A stretch of DNA of 64,000 bases from Pumilibacter muris (GTDB taxonomy: Bacteria > Bacillota > Clostridia > Christensenellales > Pumilibacteraceae), in assembly GCF_943193045.1 (NCBI RefSeq), contig NZ_CALPCN010000001.1, forward strand, positions 186,001 through 250,000, written 5' to 3'. Position numbers and translations under genes: made by a program. Below, in pieces: positions 33,851 to 42,327 of the stretch (its first letter is position 1; every line of letters begins with the position of its first letter). Below the pieces are notes generated by a model that ran no database searches, was not told the DNA's origin, and was given only the letters and a program-made list of their open reading frames with translations.

Positions 33851-33884
33851 TGCATAACAACTGATGTACATCAGTTGTTATGCA
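33851..33884. repeat. 34-bp perfect palindrome
   Basis: The half-site TGCATAACAACTGATGT is followed directly by its exact reverse complement, with no spacer base. It overlaps the first codon of the recombinase remnant. It could extrude as a cruciform or be a recombination or binding site. Confidence 0.9.
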
Positions 33885-34455
33885 AAGCAAAAAATTTTTG
33901 CTCGAATTGGTTGGGGGTAAGTTGGCAATCATACAGGACGATTTGAAGCGTACAATTCACTTTGCCAAGAACCACAACGAAGAATTTTTACAGACCTTAC
34001 GCAAGGACGCCGAAGCGAAAACGAAAAAGGAACTCAAAGAGAACCTACGCGAAATAGAAACTTCGGAAGAACGCATTGACAAGCTCGACAAGATTATAGA
34101 GAGCCTATACGAAGATAAGGTTACGAGTAAAATCTCGGAAGAACGGTATTTGAAAATGAGCGATACATACGAAGCCGAGCAAGCCACGCTGAAAGAGCGG
34201 GTTAAGACTTTGAAAGCTGAAATAGAGAAAGCCAAAGCGCAAGACGATAAAATTCTCGACTTTATGCTACTCATCTACAAGTACAGCAATTTTGAAGAAC
34301 TCACGCCCGAAATTCTGCGTTCGTTCATTGACAAGGTAATCGTCCACGAGAAAACGAAAATAAACGGACATTACAGACAGACCGTTGAAATAGTCTATAA
34401 TTTCGTGGGCACAATCGAGCCGCAGTTCTTCGACGATGACGAAACCTACAACTGA
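33880..34455 (+). pseudogene. C-terminal fragment of a large serine recombinase
   Basis: 191 codons. A long coiled coil (about residues 25-125: KELKENLREIETSEERIDKLDKII and following) leads to NFEELTPEILRSFIDKVIVHEK and a closing IVYNFVGTIE. This is the C-terminal end, with the DUF4368-type tail, of TnpX-like transposon recombinases of clostridia. The catalytic serine domain and zinc domain, some 350 residues, are missing; an in-frame stop lies at about 33863 and no homologous coding is seen upstream. It is a relic of a mobile element, ending about 200 bases before pgi. Confidence 0.85.
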
Positions 34456-34485
34456 CACAAGCAACTAAACCAAGACAAGAGAAAA

Positions 34486-34506
34486 GGCGTGGCTTCACGC
34501 CACGCC
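34486..34506 (+). other. 8-bp GC-rich hairpin after the recombinase remnant
   Basis: GGCGTGGC-TTCAC-GCCACGCC, perfect stem, followed by TAATTCTTG, so it is at best a weak terminator. Confidence 0.6.
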
Positions 34507-34523
34507 TAATTCTTGTTCACCTG

Positions 34524-34578
34524 CGGCTTACCTAAAATTCCCTATGGGAATTACGGTAAAAGCGGTTCTTTTTTCTTG
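34524..34578 (+). terminator. Terminator and right copy of the flanking motif
   Basis: GCTTACC and GGTAAAAGC enclose a second helix AATTCCC/GGGAATT; TTCTTTTTTCTT follows. CCCTATGGGAATT (34540-34552) and CGGTTCTTTT (34563-34572) are the inverted copy of the motif at 27418-27452. Confidence 0.65.
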
Positions 34579-34604
34579 TCTTTCGCCGTAGAAAGGAGTA
34601 TAAT
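34576..34604 (+). promoter_or_regulatory. pgi promoter
   Basis: TTGTCT, a 17-base spacer and TATAAT, about 57 bases before the ATG. Confidence 0.75.
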
Positions 34605-34660
34605 ATAAAAGCAAAAATATGCGCAGGCTTCGCGCAATAAAAGGGAGGAAGCAAATAACA

Positions 34661-36052
34661 ATGAAACTCCGTTTCGACTACAACAACATGATGGAAGAAG
34701 CTATCGGCAAAGAGGGTTTTAAACCTGCTGTTTTTTCCAAAAACGCGAGTAAAATCGCCGCCGCTCAAAAAACGGTGCTTGATAATCGCGGCAAAGGTTG
34801 GCAAGAATGGTGCGATTTGCCGTTTATGCCCGAAAGCGAACTCGACGAGCTTATTTCGTATTGCGGCGCTGTGGGCAAAAAAGCCGAAAGTTTCGTAATT
34901 CTCGGCATAGGCGGCAGCGCGCTCGGTCCGCTCAGCGTGGCAAGCGCTCTTTTGCATTTGCACCACAACGAGCTTCCCAAAGAAAAACGCAACGCGCCCA
35001 AGCTTTATGTGGAAGACAACGTTGACCCCGAACGTATGGCTGCTTTACTCGACATTCTCGACCTTAAAACTTCGTATTTCAACGTGATTACCAAAAGCGG
35101 CGAAACGAGCGAAACTTTGAGCCAGTTCCTTATATTATATTCCGCGCTCAAAAAAGAGTTGGGAACAGAAGAAGCGAAAAAACATATTATAGTTACCACC
35201 ACGATAGGAAAAGGAACGCTTTATAACGTTGCGCAGTCGGAAGGCTTTAAGATATACGGAGTGGGCGCGGGAGTCGGCGGACGGTTTTCCGTGCTTAGTC
35301 CCGTAGGGCTTGTGGCTTTTGCCGCGCTCGGGCTAAACGTTAAAGCTATGTTGAAAGGCGCCGCCGCCGCCGCAAAATCTGCGGAAGAACCCGACGTTTG
35401 CAATAATCCGGCGCTAATGACCGCGTTTTTGCAAGTTGAAGCTATGGCTCGCGGCAAAAACATAGGAGTTTTAATGCCGTATGCCGACAGTCTCAAATTT
35501 ATGGCGGACTTTTATTGCCAACTTTGGGCTGAAAGTTTGGGTAAAGCGGTTGATTTGAACGGAAAAACCGTTCACACTGGGCAAACGCCCGCGAAAGCGC
35601 TCGGCGTTACCGACCAGCACAGTCAGGTTCAACTCTATACGGAAGGTCCGTTCGATAAAGTTGTAACGTTCCTTGCGGTAGACGAATTCCGCACAACAGT
35701 TGTAATCAACGACGATAAAACCATAAACGCGTGCGACTTTTTGAAAGGTCACACAATGAACGAACTTATAAACGCCGAAAGAAGAGCCACAGAATTTGCG
35801 CTCAAAAAGGCGAACAGAATGAATTGCACAGTTTATCTGCCCGCCGTAAACGAAGAAACTGTTGGCGAACTACTCATGTACTTTATGTATCAAACGGCGT
35901 TTGCGGGCGCTCTCTTGAATATAGACACGTTCAATCAACCGGGCGTTGAAGAGGGCAAAAAAGCGACGTTTGCAATGCTCGGCAGAAGCGGATACGAAAG
36001 TAAGCTCGAAGAAGTGAACGCGGCTGTTCATAAGAGCGACTATATTATATAA
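34661..36052 (+). CDS. pgi: Glucose-6-phosphate isomerase
   Basis: 463 residues from ATG 34661, with GGGAGG 12 bases upstream. It converts glucose-6-phosphate and fructose-6-phosphate. The sugar phosphate-binding IGGSALGP, the TKSGETSET loop and GVGGRFSVLSPVGL are family signatures; TDQHSQVQLYTEGP and QPGVEEGK complete the active site. The length suits the shorter Firmicutes type. It lies in a small sugar-metabolism group with pgk. A separate upstream promoter isolates it from the recombinase remnant. Confidence 0.96.
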   Translation: MKLRFDYNNMMEEAIGKEGFKPAVFSKNASKIAAAQKTVLDNRGKGWQEWCDLPFMPESELDELISYCGAVGKKAESFVILGIGGSALGPLSVASALLHLHHNELPKEKRNAPKLYVEDNVDPERMAALLDILDLKTSYFNVITKSGETSETLSQFLILYSALKKELGTEEAKKHIIVTTTIGKGTLYNVAQSEGFKIYGVGAGVGGRFSVLSPVGLVAFAALGLNVKAMLKGAAAAAKSAEEPDVCNNPALMTAFLQVEAMARGKNIGVLMPYADSLKFMADFYCQLWAESLGKAVDLNGKTVHTGQTPAKALGVTDQHSQVQLYTEGPFDKVVTFLAVDEFRTTVVINDDKTINACDFLKGHTMNELINAERRATEFALKKANRMNCTVYLPAVNEETVGELLMYFMYQTAFAGALLNIDTFNQPGVEEGKKATFAMLGRSGYESKLEEVNAAVHKSDYII

Positions 36053-36075
36053 GAAAAGGAAGTTGTTGGCGCGTC

Positions 36076-36111
36076 AGCCGATTTTGCGTGCAAAATCACC
36101 GAAAATCGGCT
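36076..36111 (+). promoter_or_regulatory. Mutually exclusive hairpins after pgi
   Basis: AGCCGATTTT (36076-36085) can pair with AAAATCGGCT (36102-36111), or its inner part GATTTTGC (36080-36087) can pair with GCAAAATC (36090-36097). No T-run follows directly. Confidence 0.5.
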
Positions 36112-36144
36112 TGAACCGCGCAAAGATATTGTGCGATTTTTTAG

Positions 36145-36173
36145 TTGCCGAAATAATGTCTTTGTGGTATAAT
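36145..36173 (+). promoter_or_regulatory. Promoter of the sugar isomerase-like gene
   Basis: TTGCCG, a 17-base spacer and TATAAT with TG one base upstream. Confidence 0.7.
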
Positions 36174-36201
36174 GTGCCAAAACGGAAAAAAGAGGTTCTT
36201 T

Positions 36202-36999
36202 ATGAAGCTTGGAATTTCCACCGCGTCTCTTTTCGGAAGAGTGCAGACGGAATCTGCGTTCGACGTTTTGAGACAGATGGGAGTGGATACAACCGAAGTT
36301 TTTTTAAACACTTTTTCGGAATACGAAAAGCCGTTCGTGGACGCTATAATAACACGGCGCGGCAATGTGAACGTTCATTCGGTGCACTGCCTGAGCACAC
36401 AGTTCGAGCCGCAACTTTTCAGCGGTAACGCACGCGTCTGCGCCGACGCCGAAAACCTGTTTCGAAAAGTTTGCTATGCGGGCTATATGTTGGGTGCAAA
36501 GTTCTACACTTTTCACGGTCCTACCCGAATTAAAAAACGCGATTATAAGTTCGACTACATAAAACTCGGCAACCGGGTGAATCGACTTATAGAAATAGCG
36601 CAAAGCTACGGCATGAACGTGAGCTACGAAAACGTGCACTGGACGTATGCGAACGAGCCCGAATATTTTCGTCAGTTGTTAAAACAGTGTCCGCGCCTTT
36701 TCACCACGCTCGACGTGAAGCAAGCGTTGCAGGCGGGGCACGACCCCGTTAAATTCCTCGACGCTATGGGAAACAGAATTTCAACGATTCATTTGTGCGA
36801 CGTCGATAAAAACGGCGAAACTGCAATTCCCGGCAAAGGAAAATTCAATTTCGAAAAGTTTTTCCGCGAACTTGAAAAATTCAATGTGAACGTGCCTGCG
36901 CTTGTTGAAGTGTACGCGCACGACTATAAAGACTTGAACGAGTTGAAATCCGCTTACGATTACATTATGAACACAATTATAAAAGTAAAAAACAAATAA
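36202..36999 (+). CDS. Sugar phosphate isomerase/epimerase-like TIM-barrel protein
   Basis: 265 residues from ATG 36202, with AGAGG six bases upstream. The fold is the xylose isomerase-like barrel (AP endonuclease family 2): KLGISTASLFG, then VHSVHCLS, FYTFHGPT, VSYENVHWTY, FTTLDVKQALQAGHDP, ISTIHLCDVDKNGE, and ALVEVYAHDY. The conserved His, Glu and Asp residues at strand ends would bind a metal ion. The substrate may be a sugar, a sugar phosphate or another polyol, and cannot be told. It has its own promoter and lies between pgi and pgk. Confidence 0.82.
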   Translation: MKLGISTASLFGRVQTESAFDVLRQMGVDTTEVFLNTFSEYEKPFVDAIITRRGNVNVHSVHCLSTQFEPQLFSGNARVCADAENLFRKVCYAGYMLGAKFYTFHGPTRIKKRDYKFDYIKLGNRVNRLIEIAQSYGMNVSYENVHWTYANEPEYFRQLLKQCPRLFTTLDVKQALQAGHDPVKFLDAMGNRISTIHLCDVDKNGETAIPGKGKFNFEKFFRELEKFNVNVPALVEVYAHDYKDLNELKSAYDYIMNTIIKVKNK

Positions 37000-37080
37000 C
37001 TTTTTTAAAAAAATCAAAGAATAAAGCGGGCGGGCGCTAAAAAGGCCAAATATGTAAGCTCGCTGAAAAAGGAGAAAATC

Positions 37081-38385
37081 ATGAACAAGAAAAGCGTTAA
37101 AGACGTTGACGTGCGCGGCAAAAAAGTGTTGGTTCGTTGCGATTTCAACGTTCCTATGAAAGACGGCGTTATTACCGACGAAAACCGCATAGTGGGAGCT
37201 CTTCCCACAATAAAGTATTTGCTCGATAACGGCGCGAAAGTAACTTTATGCTCGCACATGGGAAAACCTCATTCGATATTCTCGAACGAAGTTAAGCTCA
37301 ATAAAAAAGACAAGAAAAAAGTTGAGGCGGGAGAAACCACAGCCGAAGCTATTATAGAAAAAGCGAAAAAAGACGAGCCTAAAAAACTTACTCTCGCACC
37401 CGTTGCTAAGCGTCTTAACGAACTTACGGGCGGTAAAGTGGTTTTCGCGTCCGACGTGGTGGGACCCGACGCAAAAGCTAAACGCGCCGCTCTTAAAAAC
37501 GGCGAAGCGGTTTTGTTGGAAAATTTGCGCTTTCACTGGGAAGAAGAGGGAAAAGACGAGGCTTTTTGCAAAGAACTTGCGTTCGACGCCGAAATTTATG
37601 TGAACGACGCTTTCGGTACCGCGCACCGTTCGCATGCGTCTACCGCCGCAATAGTTGAATACGGCATAGTTAAAACCGCAGTTTGCGGCTTCTTGATTGA
37701 AAAAGAGTTGTCGGTTATGGCTGCGACTCTCGAAAATCCGCCGCGCCCGTTCGTTGCTATTTTGGGCGGAGCTAAGGTTGCCGATAAGCTCAACGTTATA
37801 TCAAACCTTCTCGACAAGTGCGACACGCTTATCATAGGCGGCGGCATGGCTTACACGTTCCTTAAAGCTAAAGGCTACGAGGTTGGCGAATCGCTTCTCG
37901 ACGAGGAGAAAATAGACTACTGCAAAGAAATGATGGCGAAAGCCGAAAAACTCGGCAAAGAGCTTGTTTTGCCGATAGACACCGTTGTAACCACGCATTT
38001 CCCCGACCCGATTGACGGCGCAATCGAAACGGAAATCGTTCCTTCGAATAAAATTCCCGCTCAAAAGATGGGTATGGATATAGGCGAGAAAACCCGCAAA
38101 CTCTACGCCGAAAAAGTGTCGGGCGCAAAGGCGGTTATTTGGAACGGACCTATGGGCGTGTTCGAAAATCCCACTCTTGCAAAGGGCACTATTGCCGTAG
38201 CGCAAGCTCTTGCCGACGTATACGGCAAATGCACAACAATAATAGGCGGCGGCGACAGCGCGGCGGCGGTTCAGCAGCTTGGATTTGCCGATAAAGTTAC
38301 GCATATTTCCACAGGCGGCGGAGCGTCGCTCGAATTGTTCGAAGGCAAGGTTTTGCCGGGTATCGCTTGCCTTAACGATAAATAA
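37081..38385 (+). CDS. pgk: Phosphoglycerate kinase
   Basis: 434 residues, about 35 longer than usual. It transfers phosphate from 1,3-bisphosphoglycerate to ADP. Signatures are [19 protein letters not shown] in the first substrate loop (CSHMGKP), [52 protein letters not shown] and [10 protein letters not shown]. The extra length is a lysine/glutamate-rich insert at residues about 63-98, between GKP and LAPVAKRL, where other enzymes have only about ten residues. AAAGGAG precedes the ATG. A 15-bp terminator follows. Confidence 0.95.
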   Translation: MNKKSVKDVDVRGKKVLVRCDFNVPMKDGVITDENRIVGALPTIKYLLDNGAKVTLCSHMGKPHSIFSNEVKLNKKDKKKVEAGETTAEAIIEKAKKDEPKKLTLAPVAKRLNELTGGKVVFASDVVGPDAKAKRAALKNGEAVLLENLRFHWEEEGKDEAFCKELAFDAEIYVNDAFGTAHRSHASTAAIVEYGIVKTAVCGFLIEKELSVMAATLENPPRPFVAILGGAKVADKLNVISNLLDKCDTLIIGGGMAYTFLKAKGYEVGESLLDEEKIDYCKEMMAKAEKLGKELVLPIDTVVTTHFPDPIDGAIETEIVPSNKIPAQKMGMDIGEKTRKLYAEKVSGAKAVIWNGPMGVFENPTLAKGTIAVAQALADVYGKCTTIIGGGDSAAAVQQLGFADKVTHISTGGGASLELFEGKVLPGIACLNDK

Positions 38386-38446
38386 AGCTTTTAATCGCTC
38401 GGCAAAAAGCGTAATTGTTCGCTATAGAATGATTTTCGTCACGTTA

Positions 38447-38483
38447 AAAAATCCCGTTATGCTTTATCATAACGGGATTTTTG
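38447..38483 (+). terminator. pgk terminator
   Basis: AAAAATCCCGTTATG pairs perfectly with CATAACGGGATTTTT; six-base loop. Confidence 0.9.
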
Positions 38484-38588
38484 GAGCTTACAGGGAAATA
38501 TTTGCTAACGTTCGCGTCGTGCACTGTGTGCTCGGCTAAGCGAACCGATTCCAAAATTACTCATTGTTTTCAATTCGCTTGATAATGT

Positions 38589-38626
38589 AAAAATCCCGTC
38601 ATGCAAAAAAGCATAACGGAATTTTT
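38589..38626 (-). terminator. tRNA-Glu terminator
   Basis: AAAAATCCCGTCATGC pairs, with two mismatches, with GCATAACGGAATTTTT. It begins at the tRNA 3' end and resembles the pgk terminator 140 bases away. Confidence 0.75.
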
Positions 38627-38700
38627 GGCACCACCAAGGGGAATCGAACCCCTGACTTCGGCGTGAGAGGCCAACGTCCTGACCGCTAGACTATGGTGGC
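38626..38700 (-). tRNA. tRNA-Glu (anticodon CTC)
   Basis: Read on the minus strand, GCCACCA opens the acceptor stem and TGGTGGT closes it. The D arm is GTCTAGCGGTCAGGAC. The anticodon loop is CTCTCAC with anticodon CTC (reads GAG). The T arm is AGGGG-TTCGATT-CCCCT. Discriminator G is followed by an encoded CCA. The first acceptor pair is G1-U72 instead of G-C. Confidence 0.95.
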
Positions 38701-38718
38701 AAACTCACAAGCTTTGTA

Positions 38719-38748
38719 ATTATATCACAGTCGCGCAAAAGAACGCAA
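38719..38748 (-). promoter_or_regulatory. tRNA-Glu promoter
   Basis: On the minus strand TTGCGT, an 18-base spacer and TATAAT with the TGTGA extended form, about 18 bases before the tRNA. Confidence 0.7.
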
Positions 38749-38860
38749 GCGATTTCGGCAAGTTTTTTTCGAAATCGCAAAGGGCGGTTAAAAACCGCCG
38801 AAAAAGGCGTTAAATTGAGCTTATTTACCCTTAAATTCTTGAAAAAGGGGTGTTTTTTAA

Positions 38861-38889
38861 TTGACATCTTCAAAATTGTGGCATATAAT
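38861..38889 (+). promoter_or_regulatory. Promoter of the transglutaminase-like gene
   Basis: Perfect TTGACA, 17-base spacer and TATAAT, 30 bases before the ATG. Confidence 0.9.
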
Positions 38890-38919
38890 CACACAGTACC
38901 AATTTCTTTGGAGGTTAAA

Positions 38920-41817
38920 ATGAAAACAAACACAAAACGTGCTTCGGCATTGTGCGCTGTTCTGTTGTTTGCGTCCGTCCTCTTTGCGGGAATCGGACTT
39001 TTAAACGCGGCGACGGCAACTGCCGAAACGCAAACACAAAACGTGGGACGAACCTACTACTACGAAGAATTGAAAAAGAGCCCTATGGCGCAACAGTTCT
39101 ACGGAGTAATGAAAAGCATGGCGGAAAACGGAACCTTTACCGATGGCAAAGGCGAATACGACCTTGTGGGCAAGGGAGTGCTTACGGAATCCGACGTTGC
39201 GGCTTATGTAGACGGCAGTTCGCCTAAAATTCCCGTCGCTTTCGGTGCGGCGCGCGACGCTTTTTACATGGATAATCCCGATTTGTTCTACATAGACGTA
39301 TATAAACTTTACCTCAGCGCGGGAATGCAAAACGGCAAATACGTTGCTTTTGTAAGCACCGGCACGGCTGAAAGCTACTATATCGACAACGCTTTTTCGA
39401 GCGTTGCCGAAGTGGAAAAAGCAATACAAGACTACGAAACGGCAATCAATAAAATCGTTGCCGACGCGAAAGCGGCGGGAGCGGACCCCGTTACGCAAAT
39501 AGAATTTGCGAACGCCGCCATTGCCGAAAAAACAGAATACGATTACGGCGCTCGCCAAGACGGGCTTTCGGGCGAAGTAATTCAAGACGGAAATGTGAAC
39601 ACGGCTTACGGTTCGCTTGTGAACGGAAAAGCTCTTTGCGGCGGCTATTCCCGCGCGTTTAAAGCTGTTATGGACCGTCTTGATATTCCTTGCGTTCTCG
39701 TTCAGGGCAACGGATATTCGGGCGTTTCGTCGGAAGGCGACGAAGCGGGATATATCGCTCACATGTGGAACGCGGTTCAGGTCGGCGGGCTGTGGTATGG
39801 CGTGGACGTTACCTGGAACGATTCGAGCAAAAACCTTAAAAAATATTTGTTGGGCGGAGAGGAGCTCTTTTCGGTAGGGCATTTCGAAGACGGAGTTATT
39901 TCTTCGTCGGGCTTCAAACTCAAATATCCTGCGCTTCGTCCGCTTAATTACTGCGTGAACGAAGATAAGAGCGGCTTTGTATTTAAAGACGAAGGAACTA
40001 TCGGAACCGTTGAATTCGGTTACAAAGAAGTGGACGTAGGCGGCGATAAGAGCACTAACCTAACGTTGGGAGTAAGCTACGAGGGCAAGAATTTTTTGCA
40101 GCTCGAAGAAGAGGGCAAATATTTGGCTATGCGTACTTGCGGCGAAGACGGCGTATGGGGCGTATGGACGGGAATAGCCGCATGGTATCACGGCGAAGGC
40201 GGATTCGGATATATAGACGAATATAGTATTCAACCGCACTATCCGTCCACTTTCAGAATTCAACAAGGTATTTTCGATTGTAATCCCGACGGAATATTCT
40301 ATTCGTATTTGCCTAAAACTGCGGAAGAGCACGTTGTTGTGATTAGCTCCGCATATACTAACGACGGTTTCGGAACATATAAACCCGCGCCGCATGTTAA
40401 AACGAAAATTCCTTACGAACTCGGCTCAATCAAGAGTTTTAAGCCTATGGACATTAAGCTTGTGTACAGCGAAAAACTTGTTCCCATAGAAGGCAAAACG
40501 CACGCCGATGTGTCGGTTAAAGTTTATGCGTCGCACAACGACATAGAAAAATACGTTACCATAGAAAACGTGGTGTGGAATCCCGACGAAAACTCCATTT
40601 CGTTTACGTTCACGCCGAGCAAATACTATGCGCATAATTGCGAAATGTACGACTTTGCGCCCACGAACGTTGTGGGCGAGAATAGCGGGAAAGCGCCCGA
40701 GCCCGGCGGCGGCTACACGTTTAAAATGAAGCAAGTTGTTTGCTCGAAAGTTTTTAACGACGGCAGACTTTATTTGCAGGTGTTCGGTCAACCCCAATTC
40801 GTTGGCGCGGAAGACATGTCGCTTACCGAATTTAAAGACCAAAACGGGCAACCCGTAGCGGGGGACCAACGCAGTCAGCTTATGCTTGTTGTAAACGAGC
40901 CGAGCAACGCGGAAAACAAAGTTATGGAAGATAAACTCCTTGAATCTTCCGAAATAGACATAAACAAAGAGGATATTAAAGCGAGCTCCACTTATCAAAT
41001 AGATTTGCAGCTTTGCGGCGTTGTGCGTCAGGTTCCCAAAGGAAGCTACATGCAAGTCGGTTTCGGGTTCCCCGAAGGTTACGGACCCGAAGACGCGGGC
41101 GTTACCTTTACGGTTTATCATTATACGCGCAAGCCCGACGGCACAATCGACACGGTGGAAGAAATTCCTTGCGTTGTTTCCGAATACGGAATAATAGCAA
41201 CGGTTAAAAGCTTTAGCCCGTTTATGATTTGCGCGGTTGATTCGAGCAAAGTTAAAGCTTCTAAAAACATTTACGCGAGTGTAGACGGAGTGGGCGGAAA
41301 GCTTGACAGAACCGTTATAGAAACGGTTACCGAAAGCGGAGTAAGCTACACCGTTACGCCCGACAGCGGCTATAAAGTGAACCGCGTGCTTATAAACGGA
41401 GCGGAACGCGATATGGCTGCGGGGGGGGGTGAGCTTAAAATTGCGTACTCCGACCTTAAAGACGGCGGCAATATTGTGGAAGTGTCGTTCATATCCGAAC
41501 GCGTGGCAAACGACTGCACCCAAAGAGGAATCGTGTTGGCTCAACCCAAAATTATAGTTACCGAAGCCGATATGATTGAAGCGGCGGGGCACGAAATCGT
41601 TACCGCGTCACCCGCGAAAAAGAGCAAAGCCGGGCTTATAGTCGGCATAATTATCGCTGTGGTAGTTGTGGCGGCGGGCGCTTGCGTTGCGGTTTACTTC
41701 GTTATGAAAAAGAAAAACGGCAATTCGGGAAACGGCGGCAAAGGCGGAAGCCAAACCAAAAAGCGCGCCGCAACCACGACGCGCACCGCAACGGCAACCC
41801 GTTCTAACCGTGCGTAA
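38920..41817 (+). CDS. Membrane-anchored transglutaminase-like surface protein
   Basis: 965 residues from ATG 38920, with TTTGGAGG six bases upstream. An N-terminal signal (LCAVLLFASVLFAGIGLLNAATATA) is followed by a transglutaminase-like cysteine protease fold with the triad Cys240 (ALCGGYS), His281 (AHMWN) and Asp296 (YGVDVTWND). The rest has beta-rich segments that look Ig-like. One C-terminal helix (about 905-929) and a Thr/Arg-rich basic tail follow. It should act outside the cell on wall peptides or host proteins, cross-linking or cleaving them. Nine consecutive G at 41421-41429 (codons 834-837) could slip and cut off the anchor. Confidence 0.87.
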   Translation: MKTNTKRASALCAVLLFASVLFAGIGLLNAATATAETQTQNVGRTYYYEELKKSPMAQQFYGVMKSMAENGTFTDGKGEYDLVGKGVLTESDVAAYVDGSSPKIPVAFGAARDAFYMDNPDLFYIDVYKLYLSAGMQNGKYVAFVSTGTAESYYIDNAFSSVAEVEKAIQDYETAINKIVADAKAAGADPVTQIEFANAAIAEKTEYDYGARQDGLSGEVIQDGNVNTAYGSLVNGKALCGGYSRAFKAVMDRLDIPCVLVQGNGYSGVSSEGDEAGYIAHMWNAVQVGGLWYGVDVTWNDSSKNLKKYLLGGEELFSVGHFEDGVISSSGFKLKYPALRPLNYCVNEDKSGFVFKDEGTIGTVEFGYKEVDVGGDKSTNLTLGVSYEGKNFLQLEEEGKYLAMRTCGEDGVWGVWTGIAAWYHGEGGFGYIDEYSIQPHYPSTFRIQQGIFDCNPDGIFYSYLPKTAEEHVVVISSAYTNDGFGTYKPAPHVKTKIPYELGSIKSFKPMDIKLVYSEKLVPIEGKTHADVSVKVYASHNDIEKYVTIENVVWNPDENSISFTFTPSKYYAHNCEMYDFAPTNVVGENSGKAPEPGGGYTFKMKQVVCSKVFNDGRLYLQVFGQPQFVGAEDMSLTEFKDQNGQPVAGDQRSQLMLVVNEPSNAENKVMEDKLLESSEIDINKEDIKASSTYQIDLQLCGVVRQVPKGSYMQVGFGFPEGYGPEDAGVTFTVYHYTRKPDGTIDTVEEIPCVVSEYGIIATVKSFSPFMICAVDSSKVKASKNIYASVDGVGGKLDRTVIETVTESGVSYTVTPDSGYKVNRVLINGAERDMAAGGGELKIAYSDLKDGGNIVEVSFISERVANDCTQRGIVLAQPKIIVTEADMIEAAGHEIVTASPAKKSKAGLIVGIIIAVVVVAAGACVAVYFVMKKKNGNSGNGGKGGSQTKKRAATTTRTATATRSNRA

Positions 41818-41820
41818 GTT

Positions 41821-41848
41821 GTCGTTGCGAGCGTAGCGAAGCAATCCC
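41821..41848. repeat. REP-like repeat, partial copy
   Basis: GTCGTTGCGAGCGTAGCGAAGCAATC, as two parts GTCGTTGCGAGCG and TAGCGAAGCAATC, matches the left arm of the repeat at 43574-43680. Confidence 0.75.
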
Positions 41849-41867
41849 AAACATAAAAAGATAAAGA

Positions 41868-41903
41868 AAAGGACGAGGCACAAAAGTGTCTCGCCCTTTT
41901 TAC
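41868..41903. terminator. Terminator between convergent genes
   Basis: AAAGGACGAGGCAC pairs, with one bulge, with GTGTCTCGCCCTTT around AAAA; T-rich 3' side and A-rich 5' side. Confidence 0.8.
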
Positions 41904-41916
41904 AAACTTAAAAATT

Positions 41917-42147
41917 TTATTTAACTATGAATTTGTCTATTTCCGCAACAAGGTCGTCGCATTTGTCGCTGTGAATTTCAAGCACAAGCGGCTTCGATAA
42001 ATCAAGGCTGAAAATTCCGAGCAAAGATTTTGCGTCAATCATAAATCTGCCGCTGTGAAGGTCTATATCGTAAGGGTATTTGTTCACGATATTCACAAAC
42101 GATTTCACGCTCTCCGCCATACTCAAAGAAATTTGCAAAGATTTCAA
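41917..42147 (-). CDS. HPr-like protein lacking the active-site histidine
   Basis: 76 residues with a TTG start; GGGAGGAA lies seven bases upstream. The fold pattern SFVNIVNKYPYDIDLHSGRFMIDAKSLLGIFSLDLSKPLVLEI is that of HPr, and the KSLLGIFSL segment matches the region around the regulatory Ser46. The N-terminal loop that holds His15 (HARP) in true HPr is replaced by SLSMAESVK, so it cannot carry phosphate from enzyme I. It may be a regulatory or structural relative such as Crh, which also lacks that histidine. No PTS gene is nearby. Confidence 0.82.
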   Translation of the reverse strand: MKSLQISLSMAESVKSFVNIVNKYPYDIDLHSGRFMIDAKSLLGIFSLDLSKPLVLEIHSDKCDDLVAEIDKFIVK

Positions 42148-42264
42148 AACTATATTCCTCCCTAAGATTAGTATTTGTTACAGTCAGTATAAACGAAAAC
42201 GGCTAAAAATGCAATCGTTTTACAAAATATTTTTATATTTATTTTTTTATCGCAAAAAAAGTGC

Positions 42265-42293
42265 TTGTTTCCTCAGTGAAAATATGGTACACT
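42265..42293 (+). promoter_or_regulatory. Promoter of the 337-residue unknown gene
   Basis: TTGTTT, a 17-base spacer and TACACT with TG one base upstream. Confidence 0.6.
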
Positions 42294-42327
42294 AATATCG
42301 AAAGAAGGCAATAGGGGTTGTTATTAT

